Assembly: GCA_945898275.1 (NCBI GenBank)
Contig: CAMDHZ010000005.1
Location: forward strand, 62,001-126,000
Length of the DNA: 64,000 bases
DNA from: Chitinophaga pinensis
GTDB lineage: Bacteria; Bacteroidota; Bacteroidia; UKL13-3
Reading direction: 5' to 3'
How positions within the stretch are numbered: the first letter of the stretch is position 1; every line of letters begins with the position of its first letter. The position numbers were made by a program, and so were the translations under genes. This document shows positions 16,829 to 25,525 of this stretch, piece after piece. The notes under the pieces were generated by a model that had not been told where the DNA came from, searched no databases, and worked only from the letters and a program-made list of their open reading frames with translations.

Positions 16829-18727
16829 TTATTGGCCTCCCATTTCTGATAACTCAAGCCAACGCAATTCTTTTTCGTCAAGCTTTGATTTATTTAATTC
16901 AATTTCTTTGCTCCAATTGAGCAGCTCTTCATGGCTGTTGCTCCCAGTACTTAATTGTTGTTCTAAACCCTGATTTTGTTTTTGAAGTTCGCTTATTTCA
17001 TTGGCCAACTGTTCAAATTCACGTTGCTCTTTAAAGCTTAGTTTTTTGCTTGAAACTGGGGCAATTTCTTTGGTTTCTTTGGTGCTAGCGTTTTTCTTAT
17101 TGGGATTATCTTTTTTTCCTTTGTTTTCTTCTAGTTCATTAAGATAATCTTGATAGTTGCCATTGAAATCTCTGATATAGCCATTGCCTTCAAATACAAA
17201 TAGCTTGTCAACTAAGGTATCCATAAAATAGCGGTCGTGGGTTACTACGAGCAAACAACCTTCATAAGAATCTAAGAATTCTTCTAAAACATTTAGAGTT
17301 TGAATGTCTAAGTCGTTGGTAGGTTCATCCAATATTAGGAAGTTAGGCTTTTGCATGATAATGGTTAGCAGGTAAAGTCTGCGTTTCTCTCCACCACTCA
17401 GTGTGCTCACCCAAGCATGTTGCTTTTTTGGGTCAAACAGAAACATAGTTAAAAGAGCAATTGCAGATATTTTTTGACCTTTACCTACTTCAAGGTATTC
17501 TGCAATGTCTGTAATTACTTCTATTACCCTTTTATCTTCAGTTAATTCAAGGCCACGCTGGCCGTAGTAGCCAAACCTTACTGTTTCACCTTTTACAACT
17601 TGGCCGCTGTCTTGTGATTCTATTCCTTGCAATAAGTTAAGGAAGGTTGATTTTCCAATTCCATTTTTTCCAATGATGCCAATTCTTTCGCCAGGTGTAA
17701 AGAGGTAGTCGAATTTTTCTACAATGAGTAGCTCGCCATAAGATTTTTTAAGTTGTTGTACCTCTAAAATTTTATTTCCAAGACGCTGCATTTTCATTAA
17801 AATTTCAACTTGCTTGTCGTCTTTCTTAAAAGAGGCTTTTTCTTTAGTTTCGTAATAGGCTGTAATTCTACTTTTACTTTTGGTAGTTCTTGCTTTTGGT
17901 TGGCGGCGCATCCATTCTAATTCTTTCTTTGCAAGCTTTCTGGCCTCATCTGCCTCACGGGCTTGATTAGCTTCTCTGGCATCTTTTTTCTCTAGGAAAT
18001 AAGCATAGTTGCCTCGGTAAATAAAGAGTTTTCCAAGGTCAATTTCTATAATTTCATTGCAAACATTATCTAAGAAGTACCTGTCGTGTGTAACCAAGAG
18101 TAGGGTGGTATCCATTACTTTTAAGTAGGCTTCTAGCCATTCAATCATTTGAATATCCAAGTGATTGGTAGGTTCATCCATTATCAACAAATCTGGATTA
18201 TGGATGAGCACTTTTGCGAGGGCAAGGCGTTTTTTCTGACCACCAGACAATGAACTTGTTTTTTGCGATAGGTGGTGTTGTAAATTGAGTTGGGTGAGAA
18301 TGGTATGAACGCGACTTTCAATATCCCATGCATTTGCATTGTCCATTTCTTCCATGCAGCGTTGCATTTCGTCTTGAACCAAAGGATTTTCTGGGTCCTC
18401 TTCCATTTTCTCGAGGCTTAATTCGTAGCGTGCAACAATTTGTAGTAAAGCATTGTCAGAAAAGAAAACAGCATCCCATATAGTGAGTTGTGGGTCAAAT
18501 TCGGGCTCTTGCTCAAGGTATGCCCATTTAATGTTTTTATCAATGGTAACTGAGCCTGCATCAGGGTCATCTACCCCAGTTAGGATTTTTATCAAGGAAG
18601 TTTTGCCTGTTCCATTTTTTGCTATTAAGGCAATTCTTTCGCCTTTTGCAATGCTAAGGTCTATTTTTTCAAACAAGATGCGCTCGCCAAAACGCTTCAT
18701 TAAATTTTCGGCACGAAGGTAAATCAT
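16829..18727 (-). CDS. uup: ABC-F family ATPase, Uup type
   Basis: This soluble protein of 632 residues has two ABC domains and no transmembrane segments. Domain 1 has Walker A AKNGTGKTS, signature LSGGQKKRLALAK and LLIMDEPTNHLDI; domain 2 has GKNGIGKST, LSGGEKRRLYLL and LILDEPTNDLDI. The Arg/Lys-rich linker (about residues 255-320) and the C-terminal coiled coil after KKLSFKEQREFEQL are typical of Uup, which acts on ribosomes and has been linked to DNA transactions. It heads an operon with the RluA-type synthase, which fits a ribosome-related role. ABC-F members that protect against antibiotics have a longer interdomain linker, so resistance is less likely. Confidence 0.9.
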   Translation of the reverse strand: MIYLRAENLMKRFGERILFEKIDLSIAKGERIALIAKNGTGKTSLIKILTGVDDPDAGSVTIDKNIKWAYLEQEPEFDPQLTIWDAVFFSDNALLQIVARYELSLEKMEEDPENPLVQDEMQRCMEEMDNANAWDIESRVHTILTQLNLQHHLSQKTSSLSGGQKKRLALAKVLIHNPDLLIMDEPTNHLDIQMIEWLEAYLKVMDTTLLLVTHDRYFLDNVCNEIIEIDLGKLFIYRGNYAYFLEKKDAREANQAREADEARKLAKKELEWMRRQPKARTTKSKSRITAYYETKEKASFKKDDKQVEILMKMQRLGNKILEVQQLKKSYGELLIVEKFDYLFTPGERIGIIGKNGIGKSTFLNLLQGIESQDSGQVVKGETVRFGYYGQRGLELTEDKRVIEVITDIAEYLEVGKGQKISAIALLTMFLFDPKKQHAWVSTLSGGEKRRLYLLTIIMQKPNFLILDEPTNDLDIQTLNVLEEFLDSYEGCLLVVTHDRYFMDTLVDKLFVFEGNGYIRDFNGNYQDYLNELEENKGKKDNPNKKNASTKETKEIAPVSSKKLSFKEQREFEQLANEISELQKQNQGLEQQLSTGSNSHEELLNWSKEIELNKSKLDEKELRWLELSEMGGQ

Positions 18728-18844
18728 GGTGGCGAAGATAGTTTCAAAAACGGGGATTGCCTAAAGTGGCTGCTGGCAGTCTAGTATGTTTTTGTTAAAT
18801 TTTTGGCTTATTGGCATATCAGTGAAATAAACAATTTTATAAAG

Positions 18845-18852
18845 TAAATTTG
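18845..18852 (+). promoter_or_regulatory. -7 promoter box upstream of the DUF808 gene
   Basis: TAAATTTG matches TAnnTTTG exactly. Transcription would start near 18857, so the in-frame TTG at 18850 would not be on the message and the ATG at 18886 is the likely start. No good -33 TTG is visible. Confidence 0.5.
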
Positions 18853-18885
18853 CAGTATCAATTACTTAAACAAGCTAGTATAATA

Positions 18886-19749
18886 ATGGCATCAGGTTTT
18901 TTTGCAATTTTAGATGATATCGCTGCTTTGATGGATGATGTTGCTGTAGCCTCAAAGATTGCTACCCAAAAAACAGCAGGCATACTTGGGGATGATTTGG
19001 CTGTGAATGCCGAAAAATCTACTGGTTTTGTTTCTTCAAGAGAGATTCCCGTTTTGTGGGCAATTACAAAAGGCTCCTTTTTAAATAAACTAATAATTGT
19101 TCCAATAGCCTTACTATTAAATGCATTTTTACCAGCAGCCATAAAAATTATTTTGGTTTTGGGCGGTTTTTATTTGGCTTATGAGGGGGTAGAAAAGATT
19201 GTCGAATATTTTTTTCATAAGAAAGAAACGGAGCATCCCGCTGCAGTTGAAGCGTTGGAAGAAGATGCTTCCTTAGAAAAGGTAAAAATTAAATCAGCCG
19301 TTACTACAGATTTTATACTTTCAGTTGAAATAGTAATTATTGCTTTAAGTACAGTATTAGAAAGTAGTTTGGCCCTACAAATTTTAACGGTTTCAGTGGT
19401 ATCGATTCTTGCCACTGTTGGCGTTTATGGCATTGTAGCTTTGGTGGTTCGTATGGATGATTTGGGTTTTATGCTGATTGCAAAATCAAATCAAAAGGGA
19501 TTTTTAAACCATTTGGGAGTGTTCTTGGTTAAAACCTTACCAATCATTATTAAAGTATTTGCAGTGGTTGGCACCATTGCCTTGCTACTGGTTTCTGGAG
19601 GTATATTTTCTCATAACATAGACTATCTACACCATGTTTTGCCAGAGTGGCCTTCCCTTATAAAAGAATTTTCTTTAGGCATAATAGGAGGTTTATTCTT
19701 TTTGGGCTTGCTAGCAGGAGGGAAAAAAGTTTTAGGGATGTTTCGTTAA
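18886..19749 (+). CDS. DUF808 (YedI) family inner-membrane protein
   Basis: This membrane protein of about 287 residues matches the YedI/DUF808 family, whose function is not established. The N-terminal signature MASGFFAILDDIAALMDDVA and TAGILGDDLAVN is characteristic. About six or seven hydrophobic segments follow (IIVPIALLLNAFLPAAIKIIL, ILSVEIVIIALSTVLESSLA and others). I chose ATG 18886 because family members begin MA[GS]S-LDDIA and because of the promoter box at 18845. It is a single gene; the next gene (SET domain) follows after 95 bp without an obvious terminator. Confidence 0.85.
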   Translation: MASGFFAILDDIAALMDDVAVASKIATQKTAGILGDDLAVNAEKSTGFVSSREIPVLWAITKGSFLNKLIIVPIALLLNAFLPAAIKIILVLGGFYLAYEGVEKIVEYFFHKKETEHPAAVEALEEDASLEKVKIKSAVTTDFILSVEIVIIALSTVLESSLALQILTVSVVSILATVGVYGIVALVVRMDDLGFMLIAKSNQKGFLNHLGVFLVKTLPIIIKVFAVVGTIALLLVSGGIFSHNIDYLHHVLPEWPSLIKEFSLGIIGGLFFLGLLAGGKKVLGMFR

Positions 19750-19844
19750 TTGTTAATTTAGCTCACTTATTATTTTTAGATATTAAGGATTGGTTCAGCC
19801 AAAGCCTTATAAAATTTTATAATTGGTGAAAGAAAACATTTAAG

Positions 19845-20270
19845 TTGAAATTTACTAAAGACAACACTATCGAAGCTAAAGAGCATGATTATTTGTATTA
19901 TGCTACTTCTCAAATTCCAAATGCTGGCCTTGGTTTATTTACCGCTATTGCAATTTATAAAGAAGAAATTATTTGCTACTTCAAGGGTGAATTATTAAGC
20001 AAAGCTGAAGCAAAAGTGCGCGCTTCAAAAGGGATGAACAAGTATTTTATCGTCATGCCAAATGGGAGTATTTTAGATTGTATGGAAACGCCATGTTTTG
20101 CCAAATATGCCAATGATGCTAAGGGTTCAATAGGCTCAAACCATAAAAACAATGCTAAAATTATTTTAGATGATAATAACCAAGTATGCCTTCAGGCCAC
20201 TCGTAAATTAAAAACTGGCGAAGAAATTTTTTGCAGTTATGGCAAAAGCTATTGGTCCGAAATAGGGTAG
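19845..20270 (+). CDS. SET-domain protein
   Basis: This small protein of 141 residues is almost entirely a SET domain, the fold of lysine methyltransferases. GLGLFTA (residues 25-31) is the first SET motif, CFAKYANDA near 84-92 matches the NHS-like substrate/SAM site, and EEIFCSYGKSYW at the end gives the catalytic Tyr region. Bacterial stand-alone SET proteins are widespread, but their targets are mostly unknown. There is no pre-SET or post-SET zinc cluster. The start is TTG 19845, the only sensible one in frame, so the N-terminus is provisional. The gene sits alone between DUF808 and the PadR operon. Confidence 0.82.
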   Translation: MKFTKDNTIEAKEHDYLYYATSQIPNAGLGLFTAIAIYKEEIICYFKGELLSKAEAKVRASKGMNKYFIVMPNGSILDCMETPCFAKYANDAKGSIGSNHKNNAKIILDDNNQVCLQATRKLKTGEEIFCSYGKSYWSEIG

Positions 20271-20319
20271 GAAAAAGCTCACATTTTAAACAACTGATAG
20301 TTAGGGTTTTAATCATTAT

Positions 20320-20336
20320 ACATAAGAATCTTATGT
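20320..20336. promoter_or_regulatory. palindromic operator 1 of the padR operon
   Basis: ACATAAG-AAT-CTTATGT is a perfect inverted repeat with 7-bp arms, centred at 20328. It lies upstream of the -33 element of the padR promoter. The ACAT/ATGT ends resemble operators of PadR proteins. Confidence 0.6.
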
Positions 20337-20343
20337 AATAAAA

Positions 20344-20373
20344 TTTGATACCTAAGAGTTTTATGTATGTTTG
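20344..20373 (+). promoter_or_regulatory. promoter of the padR operon
   Basis: TTTG at 20344-20347, 18 bp, then TATGTTTG at 20366-20373 is a full match to the Bacteroidetes promoter form. The predicted start near 20378 gives a leader of about 16 nt before ATG 20394 and rules out the in-frame ATG at 20367. Confidence 0.65.
20350..20366. promoter_or_regulatory. imperfect operator 2 of the padR operon
   Basis: ACCTAAG-AGT-TTTATGT is a degenerate copy of the palindrome at 20320-20336, with two arm changes. Its centre is 30 bp, about three helical turns, from the first. It lies between the -33 and -7 boxes, so binding should block the polymerase. Confidence 0.55.
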
Positions 20374-20393
20374 TGGAGGTAAAATATAAAACA

Positions 20394-20744
20394 ATGCTTT
20401 ATTCATCAGAGCTCATTAAGGGGACATTGCGGACCATCATTTTAAAACTTTTGTGTGATCAGCAAAAGATGTATGGATACGAAATAACCCAAACGGTAAA
20501 GGACTTAACCAAAGGTCGCATTCAACTTACTGAAGGTGCATTGTACCCAACTTTGCATGCAATGGAAAGTGAAGGCCTGCTTACAACCGAGGTCGAATAT
20601 ATTGGAAAACGGGTAAGAAAATATTATTCGGTAAGCAAACAAGGTAAAGAAAAAGCTGGCGAGAAAATCAATGAGTTTGCAGAATTTATGGAGACTATGC
20701 GCGTATTGTTGAACTTAGATTTGGGCACATTAAAGGTACAATAA
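20394..20744 (+). CDS. PadR-family transcriptional regulator
   Basis: This small winged-helix regulator of about 116 residues is of the PadR-s2 type. The HTH covers LRTIILKLLCDQQKMYGYEITQTVKDL and the wing lies around LTEGALYPTLHAMESEGLLTTE, both highly typical; a short C-terminal helix (KINEFAEFMETMRVLLN) provides dimerisation. Such proteins usually repress a small adjacent operon for membrane or stress proteins. It directly precedes the two-repeat membrane protein gene with no gap (stop 20742-20744, next ATG 20745). The two palindromes at 20320 and 20350 predict autorepression. The start is ATG 20394, downstream of the promoter. Confidence 0.9.
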   Translation: MLYSSELIKGTLRTIILKLLCDQQKMYGYEITQTVKDLTKGRIQLTEGALYPTLHAMESEGLLTTEVEYIGKRVRKYYSVSKQGKEKAGEKINEFAEFMETMRVLLNLDLGTLKVQ

Positions 20745-21881
20745 ATGTATCAGATTAGCAGCGAACAAATAGACTATATGCTTGAGCAAATTACCCTGCA
20801 GGGTATTAGCGACGAAGGCCTTCGGGATAGCATACTCGACCATGTTTGCTGCCTCATTGAAAATAGTCATGAGCCCATTGAAGATTTTGAGCATTGTTTT
20901 CAAAGTTACCTAAAGCAATTCTACCAAAAAAATCTTGAAGAGATTGAGGTAGAAACACATTTATTACTCAACTTTAAAAATTACTATCAAATGAAAAAGT
21001 TTATGTTATTGAGCGGCTTAGCCGGGGCAAGTATATTGGCTATTGGCAATCTTTTTAAATTTATGCATTGGCCAGGTACTGCTATGCTCATCTTGCTTGG
21101 AATCCTTTTATTATCAATGGTATTTATGCCAATGTTGTTTTTTATCAAACTCAAAGAAAATCCAGTAGGCACGCAAAAGTTGCTGTTGTCATTGGGTACT
21201 TTGCTAGCCATCTTATTTTGTTTTAGTGTACTCTTTAAAATTATGCATTGGCCTTATGCAAACATGCTTGGGAACATAAGTGTCTTTGGAACTATTTTGG
21301 TTTTTGTGCCAATTTATCTTGTCAATAGTTTTAAAACAAAAGACCAACAAACCAATGCGCTTATTACTGTAATTTTAATTGTTGCTTCTGCCGGAATGTT
21401 GTATTCCTTAATGGCACCTAGGGTCTCGCATAGTTTGCAAGAAATACCTTGGAAGGTTTTGCAACAGAATGAAATAGCAAGCAAGCGATTTAGAATTTAC
21501 AGTATCCAAATCATTGGTTCAGACAGTAGCGAGAATGGCAAGCAAAAGTTGGCTCAATTTAAGTTGCTAAGCACCCAAACAGAAGCCCTTAAAAATTACT
21601 TGTTTCAAAGCATTGTGAAGACCAATGAAAACTATCAAGTTGATGCTTTAAAAGATTTCAATCCCAACGATTTGGTTATGTCTAGCTTGATGCCAACAGA
21701 TCAAAGTCAGGTGAAGGAGCTTGAGGCATTTGAGCAAGCGCTCAATCAGATTTACGGTAACCAAAGCAAAGATGTTACCTGGGCAAAAGACAAGTTATTT
21801 GGCATGCGAAACTCAGATATTTTTGTGGTTCTAAATGATATTGAGAAGGATGCGATTTTGCACTTGCTAAAAGATAAATAG
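20745..21881 (+). CDS. membrane protein with two GldL-like FKxMHWP segments
   Basis: This protein of 378 residues is co-encoded with a PadR regulator. Residues 1-80 look soluble and acidic (LDHVCCLIENS and an HCFQSYL helix). A membrane region of about four segments (residues 85-225) then contains two near-identical motifs, LFKFMHWP (103-110) and LFKIMHWP (163-170), the same FKxMHWPG motif found in the first helix of the gliding/T9SS motor protein GldL and in other Bacteroidetes membrane proteins. A soluble C-terminal part (230-378) follows. Genes of this shape after PadR often encode paired regulators and membrane sensors, but no function is established. It is not GldL itself: the length and second repeat differ. 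Confidence 0.72.
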   Translation: MYQISSEQIDYMLEQITLQGISDEGLRDSILDHVCCLIENSHEPIEDFEHCFQSYLKQFYQKNLEEIEVETHLLLNFKNYYQMKKFMLLSGLAGASILAIGNLFKFMHWPGTAMLILLGILLLSMVFMPMLFFIKLKENPVGTQKLLLSLGTLLAILFCFSVLFKIMHWPYANMLGNISVFGTILVFVPIYLVNSFKTKDQQTNALITVILIVASAGMLYSLMAPRVSHSLQEIPWKVLQQNEIASKRFRIYSIQIIGSDSSENGKQKLAQFKLLSTQTEALKNYLFQSIVKTNENYQVDALKDFNPNDLVMSSLMPTDQSQVKELEAFEQALNQIYGNQSKDVTWAKDKLFGMRNSDIFVVLNDIEKDAILHLLKDK

Positions 21882-21917
21882 AAGTGGGTGAGTGTAGGGT
21901 TGAACCAATCGTTAATT

Positions 21918-23357
21918 TTAGGTGCCACAAAAAGTAGCATAGCTAATTTCAAATTCTTCTGGTGGAGGAAGTGTAAAATGGTTTAAATTTTCTTGGTATT
22001 GATATGGATTTTGCAACACTTTTAGCAATTGTTCAAATTTTGTAAAATCTCCTTCAATCGCTTTTTCTAAGGCTTCCTCCACCAAATAATTTCTAGGTAC
22101 GAAGGCAGGATTGTTTTCCTTCATGATTTTTTGGGCATGCGCCATTCCTGTTGAATTATGAATAAGCGATTTCCAATTCTCCAACCAATTTTTAAATTCA
22201 ACAGAATCCAACATTGGATTGCCTTCCTCAAATTGGTCTCGACTTAGCGCAAAAAAGGTATTGGTATAATCCAATTTTAGCTCTTTCATCATCGCCAATA
22301 GTTCATTAACCAATGAATAGTTTTCGGGTGAAGCATTTTCGATGCCTACTTTAAGCAGCATCATTTTATAATACTTTTTGTGCCAAATATCTTCAAACTC
22401 GTCTATTGCTTCTTGTGCTAATTGTAAAGCTGTTTCTGGTTCAGGATGCAGCAAAGGCAGCAAGGATTCGGCAAATTTGGCTAGGTTCCATTTAATAATG
22501 CTAGGCTGATTTCCAAACGCATAACGACCTTGCGTATCAATGGAGCTAAACACCGTTTTTGGATGATAAACATTCATAAAAGCACAAGGTCCGTAATCAA
22601 ATGTTTCTCCACTAATTGAAGTATTGTCTGTGTTCATCACCCCATGTATAAAACCAATGCGCATCCATTCAACTACTAATTCTATTTGAACCAACATCAC
22701 CTTTTTTAGTAAAGCCAAGGCTTGGTTTTCTTCTTGTTTAATTTCGGGATATAGGCGCTGAATGGTATAATCCATTAAGGCTTTCTGGTCTTCGGTTGAC
22801 CCAAAATACCTAGCATACTCAAAGGTGCCAACACGTATATGACTTTTCATGAGTCTAAGCAAAAAGGCTCCTTCCTGTGGCTTTTCCCGCTGAACCCATT
22901 CTCCTGTTTTAACCACTGCCAAACTTCTAGAGCTTTGCACTTTAAGTGCGTGCATGGCCTCGCTCATTAAATACTCTCTCAAAACTGATTTTAAGGTGGC
23001 CTTTCCATCTCCACCTCTCGAATAGGGAGTTCTGCCGCTTCCCTTTAATTGAAGGTCGTATCGCAGATTTCCTGTGCTAACATATTCTCCAACCACAATA
23101 GCTCTACCATCGCCTAACCTAGTAAAATGCCCAAATTGATGCCCTGCATAGGCTTGTGCAAAAGACCCAACAGCATCGGTTGCTTCTTGGTTCAACAAAA
23201 AGGATATAAACTCCTGAGGGTTTACTTTTGGAATATTGAGTTCATCTAGTAAAGATTGGTTCAACAATAACAGTTCTGGTTTACTAAATGAGCTGGGTTT
23301 TACCTTTTGATAAAACGTGGTAGGTAGCGATAAATAAGAATATTCTAAATCAATCAT
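21918..23357 (-). CDS. selO: SelO/YdiU protein adenylyltransferase (pseudokinase AMPylator)
   Basis: This 479-residue SelO-family protein transfers AMP from ATP to Ser, Thr or Tyr of target proteins, tuning redox-stress responses in E. coli. Diagnostic motifs are YAGHQFGHFT, LGDGRAIVVGE, DLQLKGSGRTPYSRGGDGKA, SEAMHALKV and GFIHGVMNTDNTS (flipped active-site Asp/Asn). The length equals the E. coli protein. The C-terminus ends FCGT, so Cys replaces the selenocysteine of eukaryotic homologues, as is normal in bacteria. The gene is monocistronic, between the PadR operon and era. Confidence 0.93.
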   Translation of the reverse strand: MIDLEYSYLSLPTTFYQKVKPSSFSKPELLLLNQSLLDELNIPKVNPQEFISFLLNQEATDAVGSFAQAYAGHQFGHFTRLGDGRAIVVGEYVSTGNLRYDLQLKGSGRTPYSRGGDGKATLKSVLREYLMSEAMHALKVQSSRSLAVVKTGEWVQREKPQEGAFLLRLMKSHIRVGTFEYARYFGSTEDQKALMDYTIQRLYPEIKQEENQALALLKKVMLVQIELVVEWMRIGFIHGVMNTDNTSISGETFDYGPCAFMNVYHPKTVFSSIDTQGRYAFGNQPSIIKWNLAKFAESLLPLLHPEPETALQLAQEAIDEFEDIWHKKYYKMMLLKVGIENASPENYSLVNELLAMMKELKLDYTNTFFALSRDQFEEGNPMLDSVEFKNWLENWKSLIHNSTGMAHAQKIMKENNPAFVPRNYLVEEALEKAIEGDFTKFEQLLKVLQNPYQYQENLNHFTLPPPEEFEISYATFCGT

Positions 23358-23431
23358 GGTTGAGCAAAGGTATGGGGGATGCTTAAAAATTCCTCGTAAC
23401 CAAAATGTTTTGCGTCATTCGATTACCCCAA

Positions 23432-24310
23432 TTACCCTTCGTAGCCAAAATCTTTAAGTGCCTTGCTACTATCTCTCCAATCTTCCTTAACTTTCACAAA
23501 GGTTTTAAGGAAGACCTTTTTCTTAAAAAACAATTCAAGGTCGCGGCGTGCTGAAATGCCTACTTGTTTTAGGGCGTTTCCGCCCCGGCCGATCATAATT
23601 TGTTTTTGAGAATCCCGCAATACATAAATAAGCGCATGGATATGAATAATGTCTTTTTCTTCTTTAAACAATTCAATTTCAACTTGCACGCTGTACGGAA
23701 TTTCTTCTTTATAGCGCACCATTATTTTCTCTCTAATGATTTCTGAGGCAACAAAACGCTCACTTCTATCCGTAAGTTGTTCCACATCATAAAATGGTGC
23801 TCCTTGTGGTAGGTATTCTAGCACACTACTAATTAGTAATTCCGTATTAAATTTATTAAGTGCAGAAACTGGAATTACCTGTTTAAAGAAACCTTGTTTG
23901 CGCCAAAAGTTGAGTTTATCTTCTACTACATTTTGTGCATGTTCATCAATTTTATTGAGCAAGCAAATCATTGGTGCCTTAACTACTTTCAATCGCTCTA
24001 ACATTTCTGCTTCTTCATTCCATTCGCTAAAGTCGGTTAAGAACAGAACTAAGTCAGCATCTTGCAAGCTTTCATTTACAAACTGCATCATGCTTCCTTG
24101 AAGTTTATATTTAGGTTCGATGATACCAGGAGTATCACTAAACACCATTTGAAAGTTGGGTTTATTAAGAATTCCTTTAATCCTATGCCTAGTTGTTTGG
24201 GCCTTTGGAGTGGCTATACTTAGCTTTTCACCAAGTAAAGCATTCAAAAGTGTTGACTTTCCTACGTTGGGTTTACCAATAATACTCACAAAACCAGACT
24301 GAAACGACAT
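23432..24310 (-). CDS. era: GTPase Era
   Basis: This ribosome-assembly GTPase of about 292 residues binds the 3' end of 16S rRNA. The G domain has GKPNVGKST (G1), TTRHRIKG (G2), DTPG (G3) and LLNKIDEH (G4); the C-terminal KH domain carries IGRGGNALKQVG. I chose ATG 24310 (MSFQSGFVSIIGKPN); an in-frame ATG at 24331 would add seven residues not typical of Era. Its 5' end lies back to back with the initiator tRNA promoter. The start region is compact, with no clear Shine-Dalgarno sequence. Confidence 0.95.
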   Translation of the reverse strand: MSFQSGFVSIIGKPNVGKSTLLNALLGEKLSIATPKAQTTRHRIKGILNKPNFQMVFSDTPGIIEPKYKLQGSMMQFVNESLQDADLVLFLTDFSEWNEEAEMLERLKVVKAPMICLLNKIDEHAQNVVEDKLNFWRKQGFFKQVIPVSALNKFNTELLISSVLEYLPQGAPFYDVEQLTDRSERFVASEIIREKIMVRYKEEIPYSVQVEIELFKEEKDIIHIHALIYVLRDSQKQIMIGRGGNALKQVGISARRDLELFFKKKVFLKTFVKVKEDWRDSSKALKDFGYEG

Positions 24311-24324
24311 ATTATAATAATTTA

Positions 24325-24355
24325 TTTGCACAACAAAGAAAGCTTATTATCTTTG
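24325..24355 (+). promoter_or_regulatory. promoter of the initiator tRNA gene
   Basis: TTTG at 24325-24328, exactly 19 bp, then TATCTTTG at 24348-24355 is a textbook Bacteroidetes promoter. Transcription should begin near 24360, with about 80 nt of 5' leader to be removed before the tRNA at 24441. Confidence 0.75.
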
Positions 24356-24440
24356 CAGTCCCAAATTGGTAGAGTAAATAACTACAAAATCAATAAAGGA
24401 GTCAAAAGCGATATATAAGTTTTAATAACTAAAGATACAT

Positions 24441-24512
<72 letters not shown>

Positions 24513-24520
24513 CTAAAAAG

Positions 24521-24550
24521 AAAGTCATCAGAAATGGTGACTTTTTTGTT
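24521..24550 (+). terminator. intrinsic terminator of the tRNA gene
   Basis: AAAGTCATCA (24521-24530) and TGGTGACTTT (24535-24544) pair with one G-U around a GAAA tetraloop. A T-rich run (TTTGTTTTT) follows directly. It lies 8 nt after the tRNA. Confidence 0.8.
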
Positions 24551-24594
24551 TTTATAGATTTTCAAAATACCGGATCCGTTTCTTTAGCCCACCA

Positions 24595-25512
24595 TCAATT
24601 CACCAATTCTATTTTCCTCTTTTCAATATTTAAATATTGACCAGATGAAACACTTACAGTTTGAATATTTTTTATTAACCAGCCTTGGCTATTGATAGTG
24701 GCTTTTGTATGAATTTCGTTTTTCAGGTTTTTTAATTCTTCCTTTTTAGGTGCTGGGGTTTTCATGGTTTTTGATAATCGTAATAGATAATTATACAATA
24801 ACTCTGTAAGTTCGGCTGGGTCCACCTTTTGCAAGGCAGAAAGTTCTATCGTTGAATCAGTTAAATTAATCTTTTCAAGTTCAGTTGTCAATTTTGCAAA
24901 TAGCGGCTCCTGACTCAAAAGGTTAGGCACTTGAATCTCTGTTTCCTCTTTTTCTTTAAGTTTAAATTTTGCACCATGGAAATAGTAAAACTGCTGAATT
25001 TCTTTTAATCCCATCTGTTCAATCCCTTCCTTAGTAAGAAAAATAGTTTCAAATGTTTTAAGTGCTGCGGCAATTTCTGGCGACTTAAACTCCTTTTTTA
25101 GGATGGAAAAGGCCTTTTCCATCTTTATTTTTATTTCTAACCAATTCGAAACTTCTATAAATCCACCCAGTTCATCTGTTCTGCAGATGACTTTTAAATC
25201 TTTAAATATTTGGTATAATTTTAGGGCTAAAGGATCTTTACTTTTTGTTTGTATATACTTATAATGCCATTCCATTGAATAGTATCTATCTGTTGCTTCA
25301 AGTAAGGTAATGTCTATTTCATAAACCGTACTATCTTTTGATAATATTTGCTTTCCTTTTTGCTTCGATTTCTCTAAAACAATACGGTAACTTTTTTTTT
25401 CGCCCTTATTCCAATATCCAACCACTTGAGCAGTTGAATCAAGCATATTAATTTGAGAAGTACTGTTGAACCCAAAAGAAATTAGCAATAGGAGTATGAA
25501 TGCATGTTTCAT
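24595..25512 (-). CDS. exported protein of unknown function
   Basis: This protein of about 305 residues starts with a signal peptide (MKHAFILLLLISFGFNSTSQ). The body alternates beta-rich segments (YRIVLEKSKQKGKQILSKD, YSMEWHYKYIQT) and Lys/Glu-rich helices, with no motif that I recognise. I chose ATG 25512 because the in-frame upstream codon at 25542 would overlap the previous gene and spoil the signal peptide. It follows the DUF1801 gene after 13 bp on the same strand, so co-transcription is likely, although one product is cytoplasmic and the other periplasmic. Confidence 0.65.
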   Translation of the reverse strand: MKHAFILLLLISFGFNSTSQINMLDSTAQVVGYWNKGEKKSYRIVLEKSKQKGKQILSKDSTVYEIDITLLEATDRYYSMEWHYKYIQTKSKDPLALKLYQIFKDLKVICRTDELGGFIEVSNWLEIKIKMEKAFSILKKEFKSPEIAAALKTFETIFLTKEGIEQMGLKEIQQFYYFHGAKFKLKEKEETEIQVPNLLSQEPLFAKLTTELEKINLTDSTIELSALQKVDPAELTELLYNYLLRLSKTMKTPAPKKEELKNLKNEIHTKATINSQGWLIKNIQTVSVSSGQYLNIEKRKIELVN

Positions 25513-25525
25513 GGCGCTATATATT

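Noticed and set aside
20367-20393. ATG at 20367 as start of the PadR gene
   Set aside because: It lies inside the -7 promoter box (20366-20373), so it would not be transcribed; ATG 20394 matches the family.
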